Source: Ktedonobacter robiniae (GTDB lineage: Bacteria > Chloroflexota > Ktedonobacteria > Ktedonobacterales > Ktedonobacteraceae). Taken from it: a DNA stretch of 64,000 bases. The stretch covers positions 3,850,001-3,914,000 of the forward strand of contig NZ_BNJG01000001.1 in the NCBI RefSeq assembly GCF_016587375.1. Direction: 5' to 3'. Positions 28,354 through 37,480 of the stretch are shown here, in pieces (within the stretch, counting starts at the first letter, position 1; each line of letters begins with the position of its first letter). The notes under the pieces are model-generated. The model did not search any database. It had not been told where the DNA came from and saw only the letters and a program-made list of their open reading frames with translations. The translations under genes were made by a program, and so were the position numbers.

Positions 28354-28596
28354 ATGACCATTGAGCGTACTACGCATCCATATATTATACGCAATACCGC
28401 CATTTATGCCGGCGAGCCAATAATTGAGGGAACACGTACAACCGTTCGCCATGTCATTCTGCTGTTTCAAAGTGGACAGGATCCAGAGGAGATCGCTGAT
28501 AGTCAGCATTTGAGCCTGGCCCAGGTCTATGACGCCATTAGTTATTTTTATGATCACGAAGAAGAGATTCGGCACTACATTTCACATGGCGAATAG
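28354..28596 (+). CDS. DUF433 (VapB45-like antitoxin family) protein
   Basis: 80 residues: YIIRNTAIYAGEPIIEGTRT, then VRHVILLFQSGQDPEEIAD and SLAQVYDAISYFYDHEEEI, the standard DUF433 layout with a helix-turn-helix. GAAAGGAT lies 7 bases before the ATG. Members usually pair with a PIN-like toxin directly downstream; none is present here. Confidence 0.85.
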   Translation: MTIERTTHPYIIRNTAIYAGEPIIEGTRTTVRHVILLFQSGQDPEEIADSQHLSLAQVYDAISYFYDHEEEIRHYISHGE

Positions 28597-28975
28597 TGGA
28601 CAGATGAAGGGCCGTGGCAGCCTGTACCCGTTCACATATTTGCGCGCGTCACTTCTATGTTATACACTATACTCTGTATAGTAGCGTGAAAATGGTAGGG
28701 GGCCTGTTACAAGGGGAGGGATAACGCTACATCGCTCGATCTTCCACATCGTTTACTTATCCATGTTCATTGTCTGCGTCAGGCACATCTCTCAAAGAGA
28801 GTAGCTTATAGCCTCTGGATATCAACAGGGCTGTATGCGTTGTGTGCCTGTATGGGAAGGCAAAGGGGCCTGTCGAAGACGCCGATTGTCTGCTGGTTCA
28901 GATCTGTCTGTCTCCGTTTCTTGCGACATCACGGTGTTAACTAGTAGCACATATCCCCGAACTACAGGTAATGCC
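28597..28975. other. Intergenic, no gene seen
   Basis: Contains a small inverted repeat ACTATAC-TCT-GTATAGT at 28666-28682 that could be an operator, and ends at dispersed repeat copy 5. No coding frame with a ribosome site. Confidence 0.4.
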
Positions 28976-29034
28976 TATCCGGAAACCTGAACGCGAAGCG
29001 TTAGTCGCGAGAGCGATGTTGGTTTCCGAATAAG
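28976..29034 (-). repeat. Dispersed repeat copy 5 (short form)
   Basis: Minus-strand TTATTCGGAAACCAAC ... CGCGACTAACGCTTCGCG ... TTCAGGTTTCCGG. Diverged short copy just before the 61-residue gene. Confidence 0.8.
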
Positions 29035-29071
29035 AGGGTAGTTAGACGAGTTGCAAAAGGAGGACTTGCGG

Positions 29072-29257
29072 ATGAAACAACAGCAATATGTAGATCTGCT
29101 GGTTGATGCCCTCCTGGATGAGGGTTTTACATTGGATGAATCATTAAAGTTGATTCAATTGCAGGAAAAGTACGAAGAACAGATACTAATTGAAGAAACA
29201 AATTATCACCGTTTTGTACGCTGGTTAGTGGAACACGGGCGTTTGAGTGATTGGTAA
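29072..29257 (+). CDS. Small uncharacterised protein
   Basis: 61 residues from MKQQQYVDLLVDALLDEGFT; mostly helical, acidic, ending RWLVEHGRLSDW. AAAGGAGG lies 8 bases upstream of this ATG. No family recognised. A hairpin follows the stop. Confidence 0.65.
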   Translation: MKQQQYVDLLVDALLDEGFTLDESLKLIQLQEKYEEQILIEETNYHRFVRWLVEHGRLSDW

Positions 29258-29310
29258 CAACTTGCGACGAGTTTTAAGCATGTTGTACAATAAAAAGAGC
29301 GGAGCAGATG

Positions 29311-29337
29311 GGACGGCGTGGCTATGCTACGCCGTCC
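29311..29337 (+). terminator. Hairpin after the 61-residue gene
   Basis: GGACGGCGT...ACGCCGTCC followed by TTCCTTC. Confidence 0.6.
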
Positions 29338-29435
29338 TTCCTTCATAATTTCTTCTTTAAATTGAATAACGTTACACTTTTTTTGTTGGTCTGTGAAGGC
29401 AACCGGGAGAGTTGCCTTTGGCAAGGGAGGCCTCT

Positions 29436-31934
29436 ATGAAAGCGGTTGTAATGGCCGGGGGAGAAGGATCGAGGCTGCGACCATTGACGATTCAACGTCC
29501 CAAGCCTATGGTACCGATTGCTGGAAAACCAGTAATGGAGCATATTCTGAATTTGTTGAAGCGTCATGGTATTACCGAGGTCGTTGTTACGGTTCAGTAT
29601 CTGGCGAGCAATATAGAAGACTACTTTGGAAACGGTTCTCAGTTCGGTATGCGCATCACCTATTCGCGTGAGAATGAGCCGCTGGGAACCGCTGGTAGTG
29701 TGAAGAACGCCGAGGACCAGTTAACAGAGCCGTTTCTGGTGATCAGTGGCGATGCTTTGACTGATTACGACCTGACGGAAGTCATTAAGTACCACAACGA
29801 GAAAAAGTCTCTGGCAACGCTCCTGCTTGCGCATGTGCACAATCCCCTTGAATACGGCGTCATCATTACCAATGAGGACGGGCACATTACCCAGTTTCTG
29901 GAGAAGCCAAGTTGGGGCGAGGTCTTTAGCGATACAATCAATACGGGCATCTATGTGCTCGACCCCAAGATCTTCACCTACTTCGAGAAGAATAAGCAGT
30001 TTGACTTTAGCCAGGAACTCTTCCCCATGATGCTCAAGCAGGGTGATCCCATTTATGGGTACGTCGCTCCCAAGGGTTACTGGTGCGATGTCGGTAACCT
30101 GAGCGAATATATGCGCGCGAACGCGGAAGCCTTGCAGGGCCTGGTTGACATCGATATTCCCGCGAAAAATATTGGCGGCAATATCTGGTGTGAGGAGGGG
30201 GTCGAGATCGCTTCCGATGCCCAGCTCTATGGACCAATCTACCTGGCGCATGAGTGTAAGGTGAAGCCAGGGGCTATTATTCATGGCCCAAGCACAATTG
30301 GGCATTATTCCATCATTGATGAGCGCGCCCAGGTGGATCGCAGCATCGTCTGGAACAATTCCTACATTGGTGAACGCTCTGAACTGCGTGGCGCCATTGT
30401 TGGTTCCTCGACCAGCGTCAAAGGGAAGGCTGTCATGTTTGAGGGGTCGGTCATCGGCGACAACTCAAGCATTCAGGAAGGCGCGATTATTCAGCCAAAT
30501 GTGAAGATCTGGCCGGATAAAGAGATTGAGGCCGGGGCGGTAATCAATACCAGCATTATCTGGGGATCACAGGGGCGCCGCAGCCTCTTTAGCCGCCATG
30601 GTGTGACCGGGTTGGTCAATATCGATATCACGCCCGAGTTCGCGACTCGCCTTGGCGCGGCCTATGGCGCGATCCTGCCTCGCGGTTCAGTCGTTGGCCT
30701 CAACCGGGACGATCACCGTACTTCGCGTATGATCAAGCGCGGCATCAATGCGGGCCTTCCCTCAGCGGGCGTTGATGTCAATGACATCAACCAGGTTCCT
30801 CTGCCAGTGGCGCGCTACTTTATTCGCAACACCGACGCGGTCGGAGGTGTTCATGTTCGGGTCTCACCCTATGATCCACGCGCGGTAGATATCAAGCTTT
30901 TCGATCAAAATGGCCTCGATATCAACAAGACGACCGAGCGCAAGATTGAGAATCTCTTCTTCCGCGAGGACTATCGCCGTGTCTACCTGGACGAAATCGG
31001 CGCTATTGAGGTTCTCAGCAATGCCGAGGTCACTGGTCGTTACCTTGAGGGCTTTAACAGTATTGTGGATTACGAGGCTGTGCGCAAGCGCAAATTCCAG
31101 CTTGTGGTGGATTACGCGCATAGTAGCACTATACAGCTCTTGCCCCAGATTTTCGATAAACTGGGCTGTGAAGTAATCGTGCTCAACACCACCGCCGATG
31201 ATTTGAGCACCGGTCCCGTGGATGAGGAGGGACGTAGTATGCAGCGCCTGGCTGCTGTGACCTCGGCCCTGAACACGGACATGGGCATTCGTATTGACGC
31301 GGGTGGTGAGCGTATCTCGCTCGTCGATGATCGCGGTCGTGTGCTGGATGGGATGAAGATGCTGGCGGTAATGGCCAGTCTCTACCTGCGCGCCCATCGT
31401 GGTGGAACGGTTGCCGTACCTGTGACGGCACCCAGCGCCTTGCAGCATATCGCCAAGCGTTATGATGGTTACATTCAGCACACCAAGGTGCTCTCACACG
31501 CTTTGATGACGGCGGCCAGCCGTGAGGGTGTAGTGATGGTTGGTGATGGCCGGGGCGGATTTGTCTTCCCTGCGCTTCAGCCTGCCTTTGATGGCATGCT
31601 GGCGATTGCCAAGCTGCTCGAATTGCTCTCTACCTTTGATATGCGCCTCTCCGAGGTCGTAGATGATCTGCCGTCGTACTACATGAGCACGACGCACGTC
31701 ACCTGTCCCTGGGAGCATAAGGGTAAGGTCATGCGCATCTTGAGCGAGCAGTATCGTGAGCGCCGCGCCAAGCCCATTGATGGCATTAAGATCGACCTGG
31801 GAAGCGAATGGGTCCTGGTCCTGCCGGACGCGGATAACCCCCTCTTCCATGTTGTTGCCGAGTCAGTCTCATCTGAGCAGGCTCAGGCCCTGGCGGAGAA
31901 GTACGCACGGGTCGTCACTGGCCTTCAGCAGTAG
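29436..31934 (+). CDS. Mannose-1-phosphate guanylyltransferase fused to a PMM/PGM-like domain
   Basis: Predicted GDP-mannose (or other NDP-sugar) synthesis. About residues 1-230 are a nucleotidyltransferase (MKAVVMAGGEGSRLRPLTIQ, KPMVPIAGKPVMEHIL). Residues 250-370 are left-handed hexapeptide repeats. Residues 380-832 are a phosphohexomutase fold. In that fold the catalytic TASHNP-like loop reads VRVSPYDPR (Ser kept, His-Asn lost) and the metal loop DGDGDR reads DAGGER (two of three Asp lost), so mutase activity is doubtful. The ATG at 29436 has GGGAGG upstream and matches family N-termini. A glucose-1-phosphate specificity cannot be ruled out. Confidence 0.85.
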   Translation: MKAVVMAGGEGSRLRPLTIQRPKPMVPIAGKPVMEHILNLLKRHGITEVVVTVQYLASNIEDYFGNGSQFGMRITYSRENEPLGTAGSVKNAEDQLTEPFLVISGDALTDYDLTEVIKYHNEKKSLATLLLAHVHNPLEYGVIITNEDGHITQFLEKPSWGEVFSDTINTGIYVLDPKIFTYFEKNKQFDFSQELFPMMLKQGDPIYGYVAPKGYWCDVGNLSEYMRANAEALQGLVDIDIPAKNIGGNIWCEEGVEIASDAQLYGPIYLAHECKVKPGAIIHGPSTIGHYSIIDERAQVDRSIVWNNSYIGERSELRGAIVGSSTSVKGKAVMFEGSVIGDNSSIQEGAIIQPNVKIWPDKEIEAGAVINTSIIWGSQGRRSLFSRHGVTGLVNIDITPEFATRLGAAYGAILPRGSVVGLNRDDHRTSRMIKRGINAGLPSAGVDVNDINQVPLPVARYFIRNTDAVGGVHVRVSPYDPRAVDIKLFDQNGLDINKTTERKIENLFFREDYRRVYLDEIGAIEVLSNAEVTGRYLEGFNSIVDYEAVRKRKFQLVVDYAHSSTIQLLPQIFDKLGCEVIVLNTTADDLSTGPVDEEGRSMQRLAAVTSALNTDMGIRIDAGGERISLVDDRGRVLDGMKMLAVMASLYLRAHRGGTVAVPVTAPSALQHIAKRYDGYIQHTKVLSHALMTAASREGVVMVGDGRGGFVFPALQPAFDGMLAIAKLLELLSTFDMRLSEVVDDLPSYYMSTTHVTCPWEHKGKVMRILSEQYRERRAKPIDGIKIDLGSEWVLVLPDADNPLFHVVAESVSSEQAQALAEKYARVVTGLQQ

Positions 31935-32028
31935 CCATGCATGTTTTGACAGAGGTCATCATGAGGGGCTGTTCTCCCGTTTCAGAGGAGAATGGCCTTC
32001 TCTTTTTGTGCAAGGAGTTTCGCAGGCA

Positions 32029-32523
32029 ATGGCAAAGGGAGTTCGTACCCAGGCGATGCGTGCCCTGGACGCAAAAAAAGTCGCTTACACTGTACACACC
32101 TTCGATGATTGCATTCGAGATGCCCAGCAGGTGGCGCAGACGCTGGGCTTGCCGCCTGAGCAAGTGTTTAAGACGCTGGTATTGCTGCGCGAAGACGACT
32201 TACAGGGGCGCCCATTCCTGCTCATGGTTCCAGCCAATTGCGAGGTTGACCTACGCCTGGTGGCACGAGAACTAGACATAAAAGGGGTGCGCATGGCCAG
32301 CCATATGCAGGCCGAGAAACTGACGGGTCTGAAGGTTGGGGGTATCTCGGCCCTGGCTCTCCTGCAAAAGCCGTTTTCGGTCTATCTTGATCGTAGTGCA
32401 CAGGCGTTTGAGGAAATTCTTGTCAGTGGTGGGCAGCGCGGAGTTGATCTACAATTGCGCGTCGCAGACCTGCTACAGGTCACAGGTGCACAATGGCTCC
32501 ATGCTACCCAGTCGCCTGCGTAA
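32029..32523 (+). CDS. ybaK: YbaK/EbsC Cys-tRNA(Pro) deacylase
   Basis: Hydrolyses Cys mis-attached to tRNA-Pro. 164 residues: TQAMRALDAKKVAYTVHTF, DAQQVAQTLGLPPEQVFKTL, and GGISALALLQKPFSVYLDR. AAGGAG is 11 bases before the ATG at 32029. Its stop codon lies in the arm of the next hairpin. Confidence 0.88.
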   Translation: MAKGVRTQAMRALDAKKVAYTVHTFDDCIRDAQQVAQTLGLPPEQVFKTLVLLREDDLQGRPFLLMVPANCEVDLRLVARELDIKGVRMASHMQAEKLTGLKVGGISALALLQKPFSVYLDRSAQAFEEILVSGGQRGVDLQLRVADLLQVTGAQWLHATQSPA

Positions 32524-32572
32524 ATGGCACGAAACGCAATGGGTCATAGACCATTGCGTTTCGTGCCATTTA
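32521..32572. terminator. Bidirectional hairpin, 22-bp perfect arms
   Basis: TAAATGGCACGAAACGCAAT and its complement around an 8-base loop; includes the ybaK stop codon and ends 10 bases before the aldolase stop. Confidence 0.85.
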
Positions 32573-32582
32573 CTCATTCATT

Positions 32583-33677
32583 CTAGTATGCGCCGGTGCG
32601 CGAGCCTGTGGTGCCAGTGTAGGCCAGTGTCTTGCCACGCACAAGTCGCCCGACCGCTTGAATGGTCTTGTCGATATCCTGCTCGGTAATGCCCAGGTGC
32701 GTGACGGCGCGTACCAGCATGGGGCCCATAGCGCTAAAGCGAATGCCCGCCTCCTGTTTGACCAGTGCTACAAACTGGGCCGCGTCAAGCCCTGTCTCAG
32801 TCACATCGAAGAGCACAATATTGGTCTCGACCTCTTCGGGATTTAAGAAGAGCCTGGGTAGTTTCGCCAGGCCATGCGCCAGACGCTGGGCGTTCTGGTG
32901 ATCCTCTGCCAGGCGCTCGACATGGTGTTCTAGAGCATAGACACCCGCGGCCGCGATGATTCCCGCCTGACGCATAGCTCCTCCAAAGAGTTGCTTATAG
33001 CGCCATGCCTCGTTGATGAACTCGCGGGAGCCAGCCAGCACACCGCCTACAGGGGCACCCAGTCCCTTGCTCAGGTCGATCCAGAGACTGTCAAATGAGC
33101 GTGCGTATTCATGGGCGGGAATGCCAGTGGCCACGACCGCGTTGAGCAGGCGGGCGCCATCCATATGCGTTGCCAACCCATGCTGGTGTGCGCTCTCGCA
33201 GACCTCGCGGATGGTTTCGAGCTGCCAACAATGGCCGCCGCCAAGGTTCGCCGTCTGCTCGACGGAGATGAGGCGGCTGCGTGGATTATAGCGATCTTGT
33301 TTGCGCAGCCCCTCCTCCAGTTGTTGCGCGCTAAAGACACCGCGCTCACCCTCCAGGGGGCGAACAAGAATGCCTTTCAGAGGGGTGGGGCCGCCACCCT
33401 CAAAGTGCAGGGGATGAGCGGTCTTATCCATCAGGATCTCATCGCCAGGCTGGCAGTGAACGGCATATGCCGCCTGGTTGCACATGGTACCGGAGGGGAG
33501 GTAGAGGGCTGCCTCCTTGCCCAGAAGCTGCGCGACCATGCCCTGCAAGCGATGAACCGTGGGATCTTCTCCCAATTGCTCATCGCCTACCTCGGCCTCG
33601 CACATATAGCGACGCATCTCAGGCGTGGGTTTAGTCACGGTGTCACTGTAAAGGTCTATAGTAATAGGCGTGTCCAT
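32583..33677 (-). CDS. ltaE: L-(allo-)threonine aldolase
   Basis: PLP enzyme cleaving threonine to glycine and acetaldehyde. 364 residues with DLYSDTVTKPTPEMRRYM, EVGDEQLGEDPTVHRL, LPSGTMCNQ, MDGARLLNA and the PLP lysine in DLSKGLGAPVGGVL. GGAGCC precedes the ATG. Typical length. Confidence 0.92.
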   Translation of the reverse strand: MDTPITIDLYSDTVTKPTPEMRRYMCEAEVGDEQLGEDPTVHRLQGMVAQLLGKEAALYLPSGTMCNQAAYAVHCQPGDEILMDKTAHPLHFEGGGPTPLKGILVRPLEGERGVFSAQQLEEGLRKQDRYNPRSRLISVEQTANLGGGHCWQLETIREVCESAHQHGLATHMDGARLLNAVVATGIPAHEYARSFDSLWIDLSKGLGAPVGGVLAGSREFINEAWRYKQLFGGAMRQAGIIAAAGVYALEHHVERLAEDHQNAQRLAHGLAKLPRLFLNPEEVETNIVLFDVTETGLDAAQFVALVKQEAGIRFSAMGPMLVRAVTHLGITEQDIDKTIQAVGRLVRGKTLAYTGTTGSRTGAY

Positions 33678-33837
33678 GAGGTTATGTGTGGCTCCTAAAT
33701 AGCTTATATATCTGTTTGTCTAACAGAATTTTATCGTATCTATATTTTTTGCTTTCTATTTTAAATATATATCACACTGGTGATGCTTAGGAGTCAAGAA
33801 AAGGTGGAGAAATAGCTCGAAGTGGCTAGTAGTCTCA

Positions 33838-33899
33838 AAAGTGTGGAGCGGAATAAGGCAGACAGCCCAGTGTTGGGTCTTCTGCCTTTTCCACTTCTC
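33838..33899 (-). terminator. Terminator after the epimerase-like gene
   Basis: Imperfect stem GTGGAAAAGGCAGAAGACCC / GGGCTGTCTGCCTTATTCC with CACACTTTT at the minus-strand end. Confidence 0.6.
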
Positions 33900-33918
33900 T
33901 GCCAGAGAGGATGTCGCC

Positions 33919-34905
33919 TTAAACATGTGCCAGAGAGGAGTGTCTGCTGACTTGCGCGAATTGAGGTTGCTGGTTTAAGGAGTCCTGGGCTTGCTGCTGT
34001 ACGCGTAGGAGGTGCGTAATGCCCTCCTGGATTGAGACTCTGGGCTGCCAGTCAAGGACCTGGCGGGCGCGCGTGTTATCAAGTACGATGGCGGAATCCT
34101 CGGCCAGCGCTCCTGAGATGTAGACTGGCTCGATATCACTGCCGAGGGCCTGAGCGGCCAGCAGGTATAGCTGTTTGAGGGTATAGCCCTCACCACGACT
34201 GATGTGTAGCGTCTGGTTATTGCCGCGCGTCAGGACTTGCAGATTCGCCTGCATGACATCATCAATAGCGATGTGGTCGTGCATGCTCTCTCCTGTGCCG
34301 CGAATGATGGGGCGCCGTCCCTCACTGAGCATATGCAGGAAATAATTGAGCGGGTGTGGATTATTGACCTTTCCATTGCCGCCATAGACATCGGCGTAGC
34401 GGAGAATGGTATGAGTTAAGCCATGCTGCTGGCCGTAGTAACGAACATACCATTCGCCCGCGGCCCGGCTAATATCGGCGGGTTGGCGTGGTTGTAGCGG
34501 GGTCTCCTCGCTGAGCGGGAGGTGCTCCTCGCCGACTGCTCCATAGAGCGTATTGCCACCCGAAGCAAAGATAAACTTGCGTACAGAGGCATTCACACAG
34601 CTGTCGAGCACATGCAGTAGTCCGCGAATGTGGGTATCTGCGTCCAGAAGCGATTGTGCTAGTGGTACTTCATACAGATGTTGATTGACGTGATGACTGA
34701 CCACATCGGGGCGCTCATTCGCTAAAATAGCGCGGAGTTTTTCGTCGCGAATATCTATTTGATAAAAGCGGGCGCGTGGGTCAACCGCGTTTACTGAACC
34801 ATTGTTAAGATTATCAATGACAATAACGTCATGTCCAGCATCAAGATATGCTGTTGTAAGATGGCTACCTAAAAATCCTGCTCCACCCGTGATTGCAATT
34901 TTCAT
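33919..34905 (-). CDS. NAD-dependent epimerase/dehydratase-like SDR with altered active site
   Basis: 328 residues. The nucleotide loop MKIAITGGAGFLGSHL is canonical and the body matches UDP-glucose 4-epimerase-like proteins (DLIDNLNNGS-type strand 2, LRYADVYGGNGKVNNPHPLN). But the usual YxxxK appears as PADISRAAGEWYV: Tyr is Ala and Lys is Arg. The Ser/Thr segment reads SGGNTLYG. Loss of both catalytic residues suggests a non-catalytic or changed role. The ATG at 34905 follows AGGAGGAGAAGGG; upstream in-frame starts are unlikely. Confidence 0.8.
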   Translation of the reverse strand: MKIAITGGAGFLGSHLTTAYLDAGHDVIVIDNLNNGSVNAVDPRARFYQIDIRDEKLRAILANERPDVVSHHVNQHLYEVPLAQSLLDADTHIRGLLHVLDSCVNASVRKFIFASGGNTLYGAVGEEHLPLSEETPLQPRQPADISRAAGEWYVRYYGQQHGLTHTILRYADVYGGNGKVNNPHPLNYFLHMLSEGRRPIIRGTGESMHDHIAIDDVMQANLQVLTRGNNQTLHISRGEGYTLKQLYLLAAQALGSDIEPVYISGALAEDSAIVLDNTRARQVLDWQPRVSIQEGITHLLRVQQQAQDSLNQQPQFAQVSRHSSLAHV

Positions 34906-35141
34906 AGAAAAAGATCCCTTCTCCTCCTGAGACATTGAAGTATTGCCTACCACTTGTAGCGTTGGTATGATAACGCTCTCCCTGTATTCAGTGTATCCCT
35001 TGTATGTATAGACTAAATTCAATAGATGTTCTTAAAATGGATCTATCGCTGGTCGATTGGTGTGGAGAAAAATTACATTGTGGATAGAGCGCGGCGAAAG
35101 GTGGGTTGGTCTTGTTGAGGTAATATGGGAGAAAAAAGAAG

Positions 35142-35168
35142 AACGGAGGCATCAACTATGCCTCCGTT
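35142..35168 (-). terminator. Terminator of the excisionase-like gene
   Basis: AACGGAGGCAT, 5-base loop, complement; minus strand continues CTTCTTTTTTC. Confidence 0.75.
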
Positions 35169-35225
35169 GCGTGTTGTTCGGCATGGGTAAATGTGTGGAT
35201 TAAATGCGATGACGTACTAACGACA

Positions 35226-35429
35226 TTACTCGATAGGCACTGAGCTGTTAAGTAGTTGATCGAGCGTTGATTTCTTGATGCGGTATGCCTGGCGTTTCCC
35301 ACGATGGGGCAGGGTGATCGCTTCTAACGCTCCACTCTTGATCCAACGGCGCACTGTTGTGTCGTCTACACGCAGGCGGCGAGCTACTTCGCGAACGGTC
35401 AACAGCTCTTCTCTTGCGTCTTCTACCAT
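35226..35429 (-). CDS. Excisionase/MerR-like helix-turn-helix protein
   Basis: 67 residues from MVEDAREELLTVREVARRLR: winged-helix layout VDDTTVRRWIKSGALEAITL then GKRQAYRIKKSTLDQLL, as in excisionase-family DNA-binding proteins. GGAGATGG lies 8 bases before the ATG at 35429. The frame is open further up but without a ribosome site. Nearby are tandem 19-bp repeats and mobile-element debris, but no integrase. It may be a plain regulator. Confidence 0.75.
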   Translation of the reverse strand: MVEDAREELLTVREVARRLRVDDTTVRRWIKSGALEAITLPHRGKRQAYRIKKSTLDQLLNSSVPIE

Positions 35430-35691
35430 TATGCCATCTCCTATGTTAATCTGGCGCGCTCCCTCAGCGAGTGCACTACTTTTCTGAAAAACACCTTTGT
35501 TTCCCTCAAGCCCTCCTCCAGGAGGCTGATGGTGGGTATTACCATCAAGGGCTGTCAAACATCGCTGCACTGACAGTTGCTGTAAGAGTCCTAGCATGGT
35601 ACTCTATTGTTTTCAAGTTGTCTGTCTCTCTCCTTGCGTAACTGATGACGCAACGAAACTACATACAACACTGCCTGCCAGCTAACTATAC

Positions 35692-35729
35692 TATACATAT
35701 AGGCGCAAAATATACATATTGGCGCAAAC
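35692..35729. repeat. Two tandem 19-bp repeats
   Basis: TATACATATAGGCGCAAAA then TATACATATTGGCGCAAAC, two differences. About 260 bases upstream of the helix-turn-helix gene; could be binding sites. Confidence 0.7.
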
Positions 35730-35732
35730 CCA

Positions 35733-35766
35733 CTGACATTCCCCCGCCAAAGGCGCGAGGCTTCTT
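35733..35766 (-). mobile_element. Orphan right end of a tnpB/IS605-type element
   Basis: Minus strand reads GAAGAAGCCTCGCGCC then TTTGGCGGGGGAATGTCA, the GAAGCC-hairpin-GGGG layout typical of tnpB right ends. No intact tnpB abuts it. Confidence 0.5.
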
Positions 35767-35904
35767 CTTTCATCCAGCCCGCTTGCCCGCTTTCACCTTG
35801 TGACGAGAACGAGTAGAGGCGGTCTGTCAAGAAGCGTTTTGCACACCTGATAGTGTACCCGTTTCCGATTGCCCACCGGTACGGTGTGCCTTGGCTAAAA
35901 TGTT

Positions 35905-36470
35905 GTAGAGTAGACGGCCAGCGAGGTTCTGTTTCCAGACCTTTTCTGTCCGTCCCTCTCCGAACCTGGGCTTGCACCCTTTCGATGCACCCGGCTCTCC
36001 AGTTTCTTGTCGCTTCGTGGAGGTAGGCGTTGCGCATCTCGCGCACCGCTCCGTTCACGACAATACTCCCTGCTTCCCTTCCCCTTGTATCAAGCATTAC
36101 CTTGATCATTTGAGTACTATGAAAGCTCCGTCGTCATAGGCTCGCACCCGTAGACGATCCCGCATTTGCGCATATCAAACGTTGAGTACGTGTAGGTGCC
36201 CCGTTCGTTTCCTTGAACCAGCTCATTGCTGGTCGTTCATCGGAGAGAGTCTTCCGCACTCGCCATCAATAAGTGCGTATTCCGATGACATCGCCACAGG
36301 TATGTTGCGATGAGCCAACGCTTAGACCACTGGAGACTAGGGTTCAGCCAATTCAGGTTTCACCATGCGTACAGGACTTGCGGTGCATCACAGTACATAC
36401 CTTCCTGTTTAACCGCGTTCCCGACATGCTAATTTTCCCTTTGTGTTTCCACGCCAGGTAAGTTGGGCGC
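35905..36470 (-). mobile_element. Degenerate group II intron, no reverse transcriptase
   Basis: On the minus strand a domain V-like hairpin lies at 35997-35962: GAGCC GGG TGCATC GAAA GGGTGCA AG CCC A GGTTC. It has the AGC-containing base, GAAA tetraloop and two-base bulge, but two extra bases compared with the 34-base standard. A domain VI-like stem follows (to about 35905). Upstream text such as GAGCTGGTTCAAGGAAACGA resembles domain I of cyanobacterial-type introns from memory. No reverse transcriptase gene is present. Short open frames here are not genes. Confidence 0.5.
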
Positions 36471-36493
36471 CCTTGAGGTTCTTACTCTCAACC

Positions 36494-36985
36494 TCATCTC
36501 CCTCTGGGAGAAATTTGATATGTACCGAAGCGGCGCACGATGGCAGCGTTGTGGTCACGGTCAAGGATTAGCCCACAGCCAGAACAGGCATGCGTTCTGA
36601 CTGAGAGGCTTTCCTTGATGCGTGTGCCACAGCCACCACAATCCTGACTGGTGAATGCTGGCTCAATGGCTATGATGGGGATGCCATGCACTTGCCCGTA
36701 GTAGTTGAGCCAGAACAAGAACCTGCCCCAGGAAGCATCGCTGATGCTCTTTGCCAAGTGCCGATTCTTGACGAGGTTGCGTATCTGCAAGTGTTCATAG
36801 GCAATCAGATCGTGAGATGTGATAAGCGCGTTTGCCGTCTTTCTGGCAAAATCTTCACGCTGCCTCTGCACTTTAAGGTACGCCTTTGCTAGGGCTTTGC
36901 GGGCCTTTTTGTGGTTCTTAAACCCTTTCTTCTTGCGAGAGAGGTGGCGATGGAGCCGCTTCAACCGCTTCTCCGCTTTTCTCAT
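36494..36985 (-). pseudogene. Truncated tnpB (C-terminal part)
   Basis: 163 residues starting at the conserved NPRYMRKAEKRLKRL region; the first RuvC Asp and the N-terminal half are missing, and an in-frame stop lies 15 codons upstream. Retained: Glu in LIAYEHLQIRN, zinc finger CGGCG...CSGCG, and DRDHNAA. After the stop comes a right-end hairpin GAGGTT...AACCTC. Not functional as a nuclease. Confidence 0.85.
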
Positions 36986-37480
36986 GTAGCGCGGGTTCGC
37001 AACCGTCTGCTTTAGATTTGCTTTAGTCTAACATAGACTGTAGCTGACTTGTGTTGAAAGTGCCAAATTAGCTAAAATAATTGACATAGTCAAGAACACG
37101 AAAAAGTTTTGTACCTCAAAGTCCAGCTTTCTTGATTGTAATCTGCTCCCCGTGTACAATCCTGATATTAAAGCTATTTACAGCTTTCTCGGCAAGCGTG
37201 GGTTGTATTAGGCTGCAAACGTGCGGTATACCGATCTTAACTGCAACGGTTGGTGTGGTATTATCAGAAAAATAGCACTGCGGATGCCTTTGAGTTGGAG
37301 TGTGTAGAGACGTATGCCGGGCCTGCTTCAAAAGTCTCTATCCCCTAGAAGCTGGCTTGTTTGGCTGGTTTGGCGCGAATATATGCCACAAAACAAAAAC
37401 GGCTCTTTCCAGTTTCGCGCTCGCAAGAAAGAATAGTTAGAGAGGCAACAAACGATGTTGAGAGAGTTGGGGTTCTCAAG
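36986..37480. other. Intergenic before polA
   Basis: AT-rich, no convincing gene. A 71-codon frame on the minus strand (37116-37331) lacks a ribosome site and family match. The first 120 bases of the open frame into polA (37361-37480) do not resemble Pol I and precede the likely start. Confidence 0.4.

Noticed and set aside
28354..29257. Toxin-antitoxin pair made of the DUF433 and 61-residue genes
   Set aside because: They are 475 bases apart with a repeat between, and the 61-residue protein does not look like a PIN toxin.
35591..36109. 172-codon minus-strand frame
   Set aside because: Falls across the group II intron domain V/VI region and the orphan tnpB end; no protein family.
37116..37331. 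71-codon minus-strand frame before polA
   Set aside because: No ribosome site, no similarity; AT-rich intergenic DNA.
37361..37480. N-terminal extension of polA
   Set aside because: Those 40 residues do not match Pol I, which starts at MTQANKRKKLVLIDG.
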